64,000 nucleotides of DNA from VRUE01 sp036525295 (GTDB lineage Bacteria; Actinomycetota; Thermoleophilia; Solirubrobacterales; 70-9): assembly GCA_036525295.1 (NCBI GenBank), contig DATDAQ010000004.1, positions 1 to 64,000 of the forward strand, in the 5' to 3' direction. Of this stretch, positions 41,677 through 51,751 are shown one piece after another (the first letter of the stretch is position 1; the number at the start of each line of letters is the position of its first letter). A program made the position numbers and the translations under genes. The notes below the pieces were generated by a model. That model worked only from the letters and a program-made list of their open reading frames with translations. It had not been told where the DNA came from and made no database searches.

Positions 41677-42579
41677 ATGAACCTTCCTGATCTGATCGAG
41701 CAGTTCCACTCCGAGGACAAGTGCCGAGGATACCTCGAAGACCTGCGGTGGCCAGAGGGGGTGCGCTGCCCACGCTGCAACAACGCCTCCACCTCCTGGA
41801 TCGAGAAGCGAAAGCAGCATGAGTGCAACGAGTGCCGCTACCAGTTCTCCGTGACGGCGGGAACGGTCTTCCACGACTCCCACCTGCCGCTGTGGAAGTG
41901 GTTCCTGGCGATCTACCTCGTCGGAGAGAGCAAGAAGGGGATCAGCGGCAAGCAGCTCCAGCGCACCCTGGGGGTCTCCTACAAGACCGCCTGGTACATG
42001 GGCCACCGCATCCGCTCTGCGATGGAGGACGACTCCCCTGTGCCGCTGCAGGGCATCGTGGAGGTCGACGAGACCTGGATCGGCGGCGTCCACCGCAAAA
42101 CGACCGAGGACCGCTCTGGGCGTTCGAAGAAGAAGCTCGTCCTCGGGGCCATCGCCCGTGACGGTGAGGTGCGCCTTGTCATGCGCTCTGGTGGGGCCCG
42201 GGAGACCAAAGCCTCCTACCGCAAGTTCGTCAAAGACGTTGTAGGCGACGACGCCGAGTACATCTTCACGGACTCCGACTACTCCTGGGGCGATATGACC
42301 GACTGGAACACGAAGCACCGCAAGGTCGATCACAGCACCGACGAATGGGTTCGGGGGATCGTCCACACGAACACGATCGAGAGCGTCTGGAGCCTCTTCA
42401 AGCGCTCCGTCGTCGGCACCTACCACCAGCTCTCGGCCAAGCACCTGCCGGCCTACCTGGATGAGATGGCTTTCCGCTTCAACAACCGCCACAACGCCTT
42501 CTTGTTCAGGGACACGCTGCTGCGGATGATCGAGGGCGAGACCCTCCCCTACGCCGAGCTGATCGCCACAGAGGGCTAG
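41677..42579 (+). mobile_element. IS1595/ISXO2-like transposase
   Basis: The 300-residue transposase looks intact. An N-terminal zinc ribbon (VRCPRCNNAST then HECNECRYQF) is followed by a helix-turn-helix (GISGKQLQRTLGVSYKTAWY) and the ISXO2-type catalytic domain. Acidic positions are in VEVDETWIGG and IFTDSDYSW, and the conserved block is HTNTIESVWSLFKRSVVGTY then LDEMAFRFNNRHN. I choose ATG 41677; GTG 41632 would extend into low-complexity sequence. I could not find convincing terminal inverted repeats or target duplications, so the element may be an IS remnant with an intact gene or a domesticated copy. A lipoprotein gene starts 24 bp downstream. Confidence 0.85.
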
Positions 42580-42602
42580 GGTTTCAGTAGCCTGCCGCCG
42601 GG

Positions 42603-42914
42603 ATGCGCAAGGCTGGGGCGACGATTGTGACGGCACTCCTCCTGCTCGTCGGCTGCGGGGAGAGCACTGAACCCCTGGCGGGCTACGTCACGCTCGAAGA
42701 CGCCCACGAGTATTTCGGCGTCCTCTACGGCGGGCGATGGGAGTGTGCCGGTCATGGCCCGCCCGACTCGCTCTCGATGAATCTGGAACCACGCTTTCGC
42801 GAAAAGCCATTGCTGTTTCGTTTCGCGAGTTGCCGTTTGCTTTCAGGCGGCAACTCACAAACACATGAGGACGGGGTTGGGCCGGGCTCGGTCCTCACCT
42901 ACGGCATTCCCTAG
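42603..42914 (+). CDS. Small putative lipoprotein
   Basis: The 103 residues begin with a basic signal peptide and lipobox (RKAGATIVTALLLLVGCGES), with the lipidated Cys at about residue 18. The mature part has two further Cys (RWECAGHG and ASCRLLSGG) that may form a disulfide, and no family I recognise. It lies 24 bp after the transposase on the same strand, and its end overlaps the opposing gene by 20 bp. Codon use is less GC-rich than the chromosomal average here. Confidence 0.6.
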   Translation: MRKAGATIVTALLLLVGCGESTEPLAGYVTLEDAHEYFGVLYGGRWECAGHGPPDSLSMNLEPRFREKPLLFRFASCRLLSGGNSQTHEDGVGPGSVLTYGIP

Positions 42915-43311
42915 AGCTGCTTCGCACCGCCGCCAGGACTCGGTAGCAGTCTTCGACGGCGTTGAGAAGCTGCGTCATGCCGGAACCCTCGGCGGGTGCT
43001 ATGGAGAGGTCATCTCGGAACGCAGGGAGGCAGTCTTCGACAGTCGTCTTCGCCTCGAAGATCAGAGCCAGCGCTTCACGGCGCAGCTTCTTTTCTGACT
43101 CCCCGTAGCGGTTGTACTTCAGGGTGTTTTCCAAGTCGAGGGCGCGCCTCAGTAGGGCGTCAACCTTCTCCTCGGCGGATTCCTCGGCTGGCCAACGGAA
43201 GATCAAGAGCATGAGCAGCGCCAGCGACAGAAAGCCCAAGACAACTGCCCCACCGCCAAGGTAGTACCAGCCCTCCCAGCCCTCGGCACTGCCCTGGGCG
43301 GCCTGGATCAT
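42895..43311 (-). CDS. Hypothetical membrane-anchored protein
   Basis: The 138-residue product has one strong membrane helix (WYYLGGGAVVLGFLSLALLM, continuing LLIF) and a charged cytoplasmic domain with helical repeats (EEKVDALLRRALDLENTLKY, EKKLRREALALIFEAKTTVE). The frame stays open upstream for about 30 codons and encodes a second helix-like stretch (HLAIGLLVSVALGGLLGGGA), but there is no ATG, GTG or TTG before the in-frame TGA. The real start may be non-standard or lost. No function assigned. Confidence 0.5.
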   Translation of the reverse strand: MIQAAQGSAEGWEGWYYLGGGAVVLGFLSLALLMLLIFRWPAEESAEEKVDALLRRALDLENTLKYNRYGESEKKLRREALALIFEAKTTVEDCLPAFRDDLSIAPAEGSGMTQLLNAVEDCYRVLAAVRSSSRECRR

Positions 43312-43443
43312 TGCCCCACCGCCGAGCAGGCCCCCCAGGGCAACGCTGACGAGAAGGCCAATAGCCAGGTGTCGGCGGGGCCGGTCGATGCCGAAATCAT
43401 AGCCAACCCTGCGTCAAGGGGATAATCCTGCTAAGTTGAACAC

Positions 43444-44769
43444 ATGGCCTGGAACGTCGTCATCGCCGGTGGTGGATTCGGGGGCGCGATGGCGGCGCGG
43501 GAGCTGGAGCGGATCCTGCCGCGGCAGTCAGCTCGGCTGGTGCTCGTCAACGACGTCAACTTCCTGCTTTACACGCCGTTCCTGCCGGAGGCGGCGGCGG
43601 GGACGCTGGAGCCGCGGCACGTGGTCACGCCGCTGCGCGAGATCCTCGACCGGACGTACCTGCGCCTGGGCTCGATCGCCGGCCACGATCCGGTGGCGAA
43701 GACGGTCGAGCTGCGCACCCGCGAAGGCGAGGCCGAGCAGCTTCCTTATGACCAGCTGCTGCTTGCGCTGGGGTCGGTCTCGCGAGTGCTGCCGGTGCCC
43801 GGTCTTTCCGAGCACGCGATCGGGTTCAAGAGCCTTGCCGACGCGATCTGGCTGCGCAATCACGTGATCGAGACGCTGGAGGCGGCCAACGCGACCGACG
43901 ACGCGGCCCGGCGCGAGGAGTTGCTGACCTACGTCTTCGTCGGCGGTGGCTACGCCGGCCTCGAGGCGCTGGCCGAGCTCCAGGACTTCGCCACGGACGC
44001 GATCGAGAGCTACCCGCGGGCTCGCTTGCATGGCATGCGCTGGGTCCTGGTCGAGGCCGCCGATCGGGTCCTGCCCGAGATCGACGCCGAGCTGGCCGAC
44101 TACGCCGTGCGCGAGCTGCGCGGCCGCGGCATCGACATCCGCCTCGGCACGACCCTGGAGGAGGTGCGGGCCGACAGCGCCCGCATCGCCACCGGCGAGA
44201 CCCTGCCCACCCGGACCGTCGTCTGGACGGCGGGTGTGGCCCCGCACCCGAGCTTGCGCCAGCTCTCGGTTCCACTCGACGAGCGCGGCCGGGTCCCGGT
44301 CGACGAGCGCCTGCGGGTGAAGGGTATGGACGCGGTCTGGGCGATCGGCGACTGCGCCGCCGCTCCCGACCCGCGCGGCGGCCTCTGCCCGCCAACCGCA
44401 CAACACGCCGTGCGCCAGGGCCCGGTGGCGGCCCGCAACATCGCCGCCGAGCTCGGCATCGGCTCTGCCCAGCGCTTCGAGTACCGCGGCAATGCCGCCT
44501 TCGTCAACCTCGGCCGCTACAAGGCGGTCGGCAAGGTCGGCAGCCGCACCTTCCGCGGCTTCCCGGCATGGTGGATGGCCCGGACCTACCACATGAGCCA
44601 GATCCCCGGCGTAGCCCGCAAGGCACGCGCGGTGATCGACTGGACCGCCAGCTTGCCCTTCCGTCGCGACATCTCGGAGGTTGGCTCGATCGGTCACCCG
44701 AAGCCCCTAGGCGCGACAATGGACCCGTGGGATTCGAGTACCTCGTCATCGCCTTCTTCTTCGGCCTAG
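43444..44769 (+). CDS. ndh: Type II NADH dehydrogenase (NDH-2), FAD-dependent
   Basis: Single-subunit, non-proton-pumping NADH:quinone oxidoreductase on the inner face of the membrane. The FAD-binding GGGFGGAMAARELERILP lies at the N-terminus, the NAD-binding VFVGGGYAGLEALAELQDF near 165, and the second FAD motif in VWAIGDCAAAPDP. The quinone-side signature PPTAQHAVRQGPVAARNIAA is present. The C-terminal amphipathic region (RTYHMSQIPGVARKARAVID) could associate with the membrane. It would feed the menaquinone made by the men genes in this window. The last 14 codons (DPWDSSTSSSPSSSA) are the out-of-frame reading of the next gene, which suggests the original stop was lost. Confidence 0.88.
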   Translation: MAWNVVIAGGGFGGAMAARELERILPRQSARLVLVNDVNFLLYTPFLPEAAAGTLEPRHVVTPLREILDRTYLRLGSIAGHDPVAKTVELRTREGEAEQLPYDQLLLALGSVSRVLPVPGLSEHAIGFKSLADAIWLRNHVIETLEAANATDDAARREELLTYVFVGGGYAGLEALAELQDFATDAIESYPRARLHGMRWVLVEAADRVLPEIDAELADYAVRELRGRGIDIRLGTTLEEVRADSARIATGETLPTRTVVWTAGVAPHPSLRQLSVPLDERGRVPVDERLRVKGMDAVWAIGDCAAAPDPRGGLCPPTAQHAVRQGPVAARNIAAELGIGSAQRFEYRGNAAFVNLGRYKAVGKVGSRTFRGFPAWWMARTYHMSQIPGVARKARAVIDWTASLPFRRDISEVGSIGHPKPLGATMDPWDSSTSSSPSSSA

Positions 44770-45011
44770 CCACCGCGATCATCGGCAGGGGCAAGGGCAG
44801 CTCGTTCTGGCTCTGGTTGCTGATCGGCACGATGCTGCCCCCGCTCGGCCTGATCGCGGTGATCCTTTACCGCTCCGAGAAGGACGAACCCGAACGCCAG
44901 TGCCCCAACTGCCTGAAGCCACTAAAGCTTTATGTACAAGTCTGTCCGCGCTGCGGCGCAGACCTCTACCTGCCTGATCCGGCGGCGGTCCGGCATCCGG
45001 GGGTCAAGTAA
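44727..45011 (+). CDS. Small membrane protein with C-terminal zinc ribbon
   Basis: The 94 residues comprise two close membrane helices (EYLVIAFFFGLATAIIG and SFWLWLLIGTMLPPLGLIAV) and a four-Cys ribbon (CPNCLKPLK then CPRCGADLYLP) facing the cytoplasm. The GTG start lies 43 bp inside the 3' end of ndh in another frame. The zinc-ribbon plus membrane-pair layout recurs in actinobacteria without assigned function. Confidence 0.7.
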   Translation: MGFEYLVIAFFFGLATAIIGRGKGSSFWLWLLIGTMLPPLGLIAVILYRSEKDEPERQCPNCLKPLKLYVQVCPRCGADLYLPDPAAVRHPGVK

Positions 45012-45045
45012 GTGGCGGTCAGCAGAGGGCCGACGGACACCGCTC

Positions 45046-46113
45046 TTAGCGCAGCCAGGTCCTGACGATCGCATTCGCGAAGCCGAGGCCGTAGCGGACC
45101 ACCGCCGGCTTCTTCGAGTGGCCGTGGAGGCGGCGCTCAACCGTGATCGGAACCTCCCTGGCGGGAATCCCGCGCTTGATTGCCTCGATCATGAACTCGG
45201 AGGTGTGGAACTGCTCCTGGCGCAGGACGAGCTGGGGCAACACCGCGGTCCGCACCGCGCGGTAGCCGTTGGAGCAGTCGCTCACCTTGGTGCGGGTGAT
45301 GGTGGAGACGAGCCGGTTGAAAAAGACGATCCCGAGCTCGCGGGACAGGTGGTTGCGGTCAGCCTGGCCGAGCACGCGCGAGCCGTGGGCGACGTCGACT
45401 TCGCCGTCGAGGACCGGTTTGACCAGGCGGTCCATCTCGGAGGGCAGGTGCTGTCCGTCGGCGTCGAGGGTGACGACCACCTCGGCACCCGATTCGACCA
45501 TCAGTCGGTAGCCGGTGCGCAGGGCAGCGCCGCCGCCGCGGTTGATCACGTGCCGGGCGACGACCGCACCGTGCTCGGCCGCGACGTCGGCCGTGCCGTC
45601 GCGCGAGCCGTCGTCGACGACGAGCACCGCGATCGGTGTGCCGCAGACCTCCTCCGGCATCAGGTCGAGCACGTAGCCGACGTTTTCCGCCTCGTTGTAG
45701 GCGGGGACGAGGACCGCGACCTTGCCGCGGAAGCGCTCCGGCAGGTCGGCCTGGCGGAACTCCTCCCAGGCGAGCCCCTCCAGAACGGCGGAGAGCTGGC
45801 GTGCGTTGCGTGCCGCCTGGGAGAGCGCCCGCAGCACGAGCATGAAGAGGATGAAGATGGAGAAGACGGCGAGGCCGAGGATGCGGCCGCCGTTGCCCTT
45901 CTCAAAGGAGAAGGCGGAGAGCAGCTTGTCGGTGATTTCGGTGCCCGAGACGAGCGCTAGGCCGAGGCCGGCGGCGATCAGGATCAGCACGTCGACGTTG
46001 CGCAGCGTGCGCCGGCGCAGCACCGCGTATGCCACGAGCGCGATCGCGGCGATCAGGCCGAGGCTGCGGAGCGCCGTCAGCTCGGCGGGGAAGATGCCTG
46101 CGTAGAGGGCCAT
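45046..46113 (-). CDS. DUF2304-GT2 fusion: membrane-anchored family 2 glycosyltransferase
   Basis: Likely dolichol-phosphate-mannose-synthase-like enzyme that charges a polyprenyl phosphate with a sugar. Residues 1-125 are a DUF2304-type three-helix membrane segment (SLGLIAAIALVAYAVLRRRT, LALVSGTEI, LGLAVFSIFILFMLVLRALS). The GT2 domain follows with VAVLVPAYNEAENVGYVLDL, VLVVDDGSRDGTADVA, NRGGGAALRTGYRLM and the DXD-like TLDADGQHLP. Its ATG shares a base with the stop of the upstream GT39-like gene (TAATG). DUF2304 and GT2 are more often separate neighbouring genes; here they are fused. Acting with the GT39-like proteins it would supply the lipid-linked sugar. Confidence 0.85.
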   Translation of the reverse strand: MALYAGIFPAELTALRSLGLIAAIALVAYAVLRRRTLRNVDVLILIAAGLGLALVSGTEITDKLLSAFSFEKGNGGRILGLAVFSIFILFMLVLRALSQAARNARQLSAVLEGLAWEEFRQADLPERFRGKVAVLVPAYNEAENVGYVLDLMPEEVCGTPIAVLVVDDGSRDGTADVAAEHGAVVARHVINRGGGAALRTGYRLMVESGAEVVVTLDADGQHLPSEMDRLVKPVLDGEVDVAHGSRVLGQADRNHLSRELGIVFFNRLVSTITRTKVSDCSNGYRAVRTAVLPQLVLRQEQFHTSEFMIEAIKRGIPAREVPITVERRLHGHSKKPAVVRYGLGFANAIVRTWLR

Positions 46114-47429
46114 TACTGTCTGGACAATAGGGCCGCGGTCCCCCGTGAGAGCGCCGCTGCGGCAAGCGGAAAGATCAGCGTCATCAGCACCTCGTTGCGG
46201 CGGGGAGCCGCCAGGGAGGCGGCGCCGACCGCGGTGACGAGCACCAGCGGCGTCGCCATCGCCGCCAGCTCCCACCAGCGCCGCCGCCAGCCGAGCACAC
46301 CGAGGCCGGCAAGCGCCAGGGCCACGATCAGCGTCTGCACGACCCGTCCGGGGGTGCTGCTCATCGCTTCGCCGATCCCACCGCTCCACATCCGCCAGGT
46401 CTTGCGCGCGGTCATCGCCGCGTAGCCGACCGGGTCCTCGCCGAAGTAGTGGGAGAGGTTCTCCTTGCCGATCTTGCCCAGCGCCTCGTCCCGCGGCAGC
46501 TCGGGATAGCGCTCGGCCACCCGGTCGAAGAGCGGCGTCGGGTTCACGTCTTCGAGCGCCTGGGAGTGCGGGTCCAGATCGCGATCAAGGTAGCGGCGCA
46601 CGAGCATCGCCTTGACCCGCTGGTATTCGCCGTCGGCGGGGAGGAAGGTGCCGACGTAGAGCGCCTTGCCGCCGCCGGTCGAGATCGGCACAGTGCGGTC
46701 GAGGGCGATCTGGTTGCGCACGGCCCAGGGCACGATCGGCAGCAGCAGCGCGGCTGTCACCAGAGCCGCGCCGGCCAACCCCGGCTTCCAGCCACGCTCC
46801 CGGCCGATCCGGATCAGTGCAAGCACCGCGAAGGCGATCCCGACCAGCAGGTACTCGGGCCGGATCAGCGCGGTGAGGCCGAAGAGAAAGCCGGGCAGGA
46901 GCCAGGCACGCAGGCGTTCTCGCTCCCCCGCCCAGAGGAAGGCGAGGACCGCGGCGGGCAGCGTGAAGATCGCCGGCGGCTCGCTGAAGAGGGCGCCGGT
47001 GGAGTGGATGAACGGTGGGTAGACGGCAACGGCGAAGGCCGCGAGCAGGCCGGTGGGCCGGCAGTTGATCCGCTTTCCGAGCAGGAAGACGACGACGATC
47101 GCGCCGAGGCCGAGCAGTAGCTCGACGATCCGCGCCGTGCCTTCGCGCGCCCCCCCGGTTGCGTAGAAGCTGGTGGCGTAGAGGAGAGGCGCGCCGGGGG
47201 ACCAGTCGCTGGAGTCGTCGAAGGTTGGCCCTCCGAAGCTCTGTTCCTCGTAGAGGGCCTTGGAGAGCGCGTAGTAGGCGCGGGCGTCGTCGCCCGGCGT
47301 GGGCAACGGCTCGACCACACGGTACGCGCGCAGCCCGAAGCCCAGCACGAGGATGGCGACGAGCAACAGCAGCGTCGTGCGCCCGTGTCGCTCGGGGAGC
47401 CCGCGAATCCAGGCGCTCAGCTTCGCCAT
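46113..47429 (-). CDS. GT39/ArnT-like polytopic glycosyltransferase (paralogue without insertion)
   Basis: Polytopic protein of 438 residues with about ten membrane helices and the GT-C layout: an acidic pair in the first outer loop (TPGDDARAYYALSKALYEEQ), a conserved SPGAPLLYA segment, RPEYLLVGIAF and VPWAVRNQIALDRTVPISTG, and a soluble C-terminal part. Such enzymes move sugars from lipid-linked donors to surface acceptors. The product overlaps its upstream paralogue by 13 bp and is followed directly by the DUF2304-GT2 gene. Substrate unknown. It serves here as the reference for the 29-residue insertion in the paralogue. Confidence 0.82.
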   Translation of the reverse strand: MAKLSAWIRGLPERHGRTTLLLLVAILVLGFGLRAYRVVEPLPTPGDDARAYYALSKALYEEQSFGGPTFDDSSDWSPGAPLLYATSFYATGGAREGTARIVELLLGLGAIVVVFLLGKRINCRPTGLLAAFAVAVYPPFIHSTGALFSEPPAIFTLPAAVLAFLWAGERERLRAWLLPGFLFGLTALIRPEYLLVGIAFAVLALIRIGRERGWKPGLAGAALVTAALLLPIVPWAVRNQIALDRTVPISTGGGKALYVGTFLPADGEYQRVKAMLVRRYLDRDLDPHSQALEDVNPTPLFDRVAERYPELPRDEALGKIGKENLSHYFGEDPVGYAAMTARKTWRMWSGGIGEAMSSTPGRVVQTLIVALALAGLGVLGWRRRWWELAAMATPLVLVTAVGAASLAAPRRNEVLMTLIFPLAAAALSRGTAALLSRQ

Positions 47430-48799
47430 CCTCGCGCGAGGCTATCCCGACAGGCAACGAATCCGACGCCGGCCAGCGCTGCGACGAGCGGCAGCATCAC
47501 CAGCACCCGCCGCGGCGAGGCGACCAGCAGCGCACAGATCGCGATGATCCCAAAGAAGATCGTCGCCAGCAGTAGCGCCTCCCAGTCCCGCCGCGCCGCC
47601 AGCACGATCAGCCCGACCAACCCGAAGGCAACGAGCGCCCAGTGCAGCAGCTTCCACCCCGGCTGACGCATCACGTCCCGCGGTCCGTGCGCCCAGATCC
47701 GCCCGACCTTCGTCGCCACGAACCCCGCGTACTCGACCGGCTCTTCGGAGACGTCGTCCCAGAGCTGTTCGCGCCCCATCCGGCCGAGCGCCTCGTCGGT
47801 CTCAAGCTTCGGATAGCGCTGAGCCGACAGTCGCGCCAGTATCTGCTCCAGCCGCAGCTGCTCGACCGCTCCGGGCCCGAACAGCTCCGGGTGACGCTCT
47901 ACTACCTCCGCCCCGACCTTTTCCGGATCGCCGTCAGAGGGCAGGTACGTGCCAGCGAACAGCACTTGGCCCCCGCCGGTCGAAATGGGCACGAACCTGT
48001 CCAATGCAACTGCGTTCCGCACTGTCCACGGAACGGCCACGATCGCGACCCCAGCAAGCAGGATTGCCGCGTTTGCAAGTGACCCCCGCCGGTCAAGCCG
48101 CCAGTCCTTGGCGAGCACAGCCAAGCTCACGAGCAAGACGATCCCGAGGTACTCCGGCCGGACGAGCATCAGGCATCCGAATAGGGCACCAGGCAAGAGC
48201 CATTTCACCCGCGGGTGGCGTGGGGGGAGGGGGGTCGAGGACGGACCGTGGCCCGCCCGCAGCGCCCCCCACCCCCCGCGACAGGACCCGCGGGCCAACA
48301 CGGTTGGTCCCGCCGCCCAAAACGTGGCGAGCACCCCACCCGAGAGCAGCGCCGCCGCAAGCGGCTCTCCCATGAGCATGCCCTGGTACTCGAGCAGCGC
48401 TGGGTAGATAGCTATCGCCCCGGCTCCGATTAGACCCGCGAGGGGCCCCGACAGTCGGCGTCCGATCAGGTAGGTGAACAACACGGCGAGCGTCCCCAGC
48501 AGAGCCAGCCCCAGCCGCACTGTGCGTTCGTGGACACCTCCGGTCAGCTTGTAGATGCCCGCTGCGAAGAGCGGCACGCCTGGGGAGTAGTTGCTCGCGG
48601 GCTGGGTGGCGGTCGAGCCGAGTGTGAATCCTTCGCCCCCATCGAGGTTGCGGGCGATCTCGGCGTAGGCCGCCGCGTCGAATACCGGGGCGCGGCCGTC
48701 CCAGGCCTCGCCGACTCGCAGGACGAGCCCAAGCAGCAGGATTACGGCCAGTACGACTAGGCCAGCCCTGCCACCGTTGCGCTCCGCCAGGCCGCTCAT
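47417..48799 (-). CDS. GT39/ArnT-like polytopic glycosyltransferase carrying an in-frame palindromic element
   Basis: It is a paralogue of the downstream gene (460 residues): PVFDAAAYAEIARNLDGGEG, NYSPGVPLFAAGIYKL, RPEYLGIVLLVSLAV and VPWTVRNAVALDRFVPISTG align directly. Between TFWA and WLLPG it has 37 residues where the paralogue has 8. The extra 29 residues equal the 87 bp repeat E copy 3 (48208-48294), whose translation is LARGSCRGGWGALRAGHGPS followed by a proline- and Arg-rich stretch. The frame stays open across the element. The insertion lies in a loop between membrane helices, so function may be kept. First gene of a three-gene minus-strand unit, divergent from the SQD1-like gene. 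Confidence 0.82.
   Translation of the reverse strand: MSGLAERNGGRAGLVVLAVILLLGLVLRVGEAWDGRAPVFDAAAYAEIARNLDGGEGFTLGSTATQPASNYSPGVPLFAAGIYKLTGGVHERTVRLGLALLGTLAVLFTYLIGRRLSGPLAGLIGAGAIAIYPALLEYQGMLMGEPLAAALLSGGVLATFWAAGPTVLARGSCRGGWGALRAGHGPSSTPLPPRHPRVKWLLPGALFGCLMLVRPEYLGIVLLVSLAVLAKDWRLDRRGSLANAAILLAGVAIVAVPWTVRNAVALDRFVPISTGGGQVLFAGTYLPSDGDPEKVGAEVVERHPELFGPGAVEQLRLEQILARLSAQRYPKLETDEALGRMGREQLWDDVSEEPVEYAGFVATKVGRIWAHGPRDVMRQPGWKLLHWALVAFGLVGLIVLAARRDWEALLLATIFFGIIAICALLVASPRRVLVMLPLVAALAGVGFVACRDSLARGWRS
48208..48294 (+). repeat. Palindromic element family E, copy 3 (87 bp), inside a coding gene
   Basis: The left arm CCCGCGGGTGGCGTGGGGGG continuing AGGGGGG pairs with the right arm CCCCCCGCGACAGGACCCGC continuing GGG. 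Arm asymmetry (GGGTGGCG versus GGGTCCTGTCG) matches copies 1 and 2 at 28870 and 29118, and the right-hand flank GGGCCARCAC is shared with copy 2. The length, 87 bp or 29 codons, keeps the host frame open. No target duplication is evident. Confidence 0.8.
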
Positions 48800-48855
48800 C
48801 GGGCGGATGCTATGGGCGCGGGTCGTCGCCCCCGTCCGCTACGCTGCCGCGACTT

Positions 48856-50025
48856 ATGCGCGTTCTCATCCTTGGGGGCGACGGCTACCTGGGCTGGCCG
48901 ACAGCCCTCAGGTTCTCTGCTCGGGGCCACGAGGTCACCGTCGTCGACAATTTCGTCCGCCGTCGCTGGGTCGATGGCGTCGGCAGCGACTCGCTGACGC
49001 CGATCGGCGGGCTGGCCGAGCGCATCGACGCCTGGCGCGAGATCTCCGGCAACGAGATCCGCTGCTTCGTCGGCTCGGTCGAGGACGGCGAGTTCCTCGA
49101 CGGAGTAGTCGCCGAGACCCGGCCCGAGGTGGTCATCCACTACGGGCAGCAGGCCTCAGCGCCCTACTCGATGGCCTCGCGCGAGAAGGCGGTCGAGACC
49201 CAGCATGGGAACGTGATCGGCAACCTAAACCTGCTCTTCGCGATCCGCGACCACGTGCCCGAGTGCCACCTGGTCAAGCTCGGCACGATGGGCGAGTACG
49301 GCCAGCCCGAGATCGACATCGAGGAGGGCTACATCGAGATCGAGCACAAGGGGCGCAGGGACACGCTGCCGTTCCCCAAGCTGCCGGCCTCCCTGTACCA
49401 CTGCTCCAAGGTCCACGACTCGACCAACATCCACTTCGCCTGCCGCACCTGGGGCCTGCGCGCCACCGACCTCAACCAGGGCGTCGTCTACGGGATCGAG
49501 ACCGACGAGACCGCCGGCGACGAGCGGCTGATCACCCGCTTCGACTACGACGAGATCTTCGGCACCGTGCTCAACCGCTTCTGCGTGCAGGCCGTGATCG
49601 GTCACCCGCTCACCGTCTACGGCACGGGCGGCCAGACCCGCGGCTTCCTCAACATCCGCGACACGCTTCAGTGCGTCGAGCTGGCGGCGATGAACCCGGC
49701 TGAGGTGGGCGAGTTCCGCGTCTTCAACCAGTTCACCGAGCAGTTCTCGGTGCTCGAGCTCGCCCAGCTGGTCAAGCACGCCGGCGAGCACCTCGGCTAC
49801 TCGGTCGATATCCAGCACTACGAGAATCCCAGGGTCGAGAAGGAAGAGCACTACTACAACGCGATCCACACCAAGCTTCTCGACCTCGGCCTCGAGCCGA
49901 CGCTGCTCGGCGAGGAGCTGGTCGAGTCGATGATCCACGCGATCGAGCGCCACAAGGACCGCGCGATCGAGACCGCCATCGACCCCCACACTCGCTGGAA
50001 TCCCGGCGAGCCCGTGCAGCTCTAA
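48856..50025 (+). CDS. SQD1-like UDP-sulfoquinovose synthase
   Basis: Short-chain dehydrogenase-type enzyme that converts UDP-glucose and sulfite to UDP-sulfoquinovose, the head-group donor for sulfolipid or sulfo-glycans. The 389 residues match the SQD1 family: NAD motif LILGGDGYLGWPTALRFSAR, VDNFVRRRW, HYGQQASAPYSM, catalytic Thr in LVKLGTMGEYGQP, Tyr/Lys in YHCSKVHDSTNIHF, TDLNQGVVYG and TRGFLNIRDTLQCVELA. ATG start. No sulfoquinovosyltransferase (SQD2/SqdX) is in the window. The divergent neighbours are surface-glycan GT genes, so the product may go to a glycan rather than to sulfoquinovosyl diacylglycerol. A related UDP-sugar epimerase with another substrate cannot be excluded. Confidence 0.85.
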   Translation: MRVLILGGDGYLGWPTALRFSARGHEVTVVDNFVRRRWVDGVGSDSLTPIGGLAERIDAWREISGNEIRCFVGSVEDGEFLDGVVAETRPEVVIHYGQQASAPYSMASREKAVETQHGNVIGNLNLLFAIRDHVPECHLVKLGTMGEYGQPEIDIEEGYIEIEHKGRRDTLPFPKLPASLYHCSKVHDSTNIHFACRTWGLRATDLNQGVVYGIETDETAGDERLITRFDYDEIFGTVLNRFCVQAVIGHPLTVYGTGGQTRGFLNIRDTLQCVELAAMNPAEVGEFRVFNQFTEQFSVLELAQLVKHAGEHLGYSVDIQHYENPRVEKEEHYYNAIHTKLLDLGLEPTLLGEELVESMIHAIERHKDRAIETAIDPHTRWNPGEPVQL

Positions 50026-50071
50026 TCGCCTGCGAGACAGGCATAAGCCCGCTGGTACCATCGCGATTCCC

Positions 50072-51750
<1,679 letters not shown>

Positions 51751-51751
<1 letters not shown>

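Noticed and set aside
41340..42610. Terminal inverted repeats of the IS1595-like element
   Set aside because: I compared flanks on both sides of the transposase and found no convincing matching ends or 8 bp target duplications, so I do not define element boundaries.
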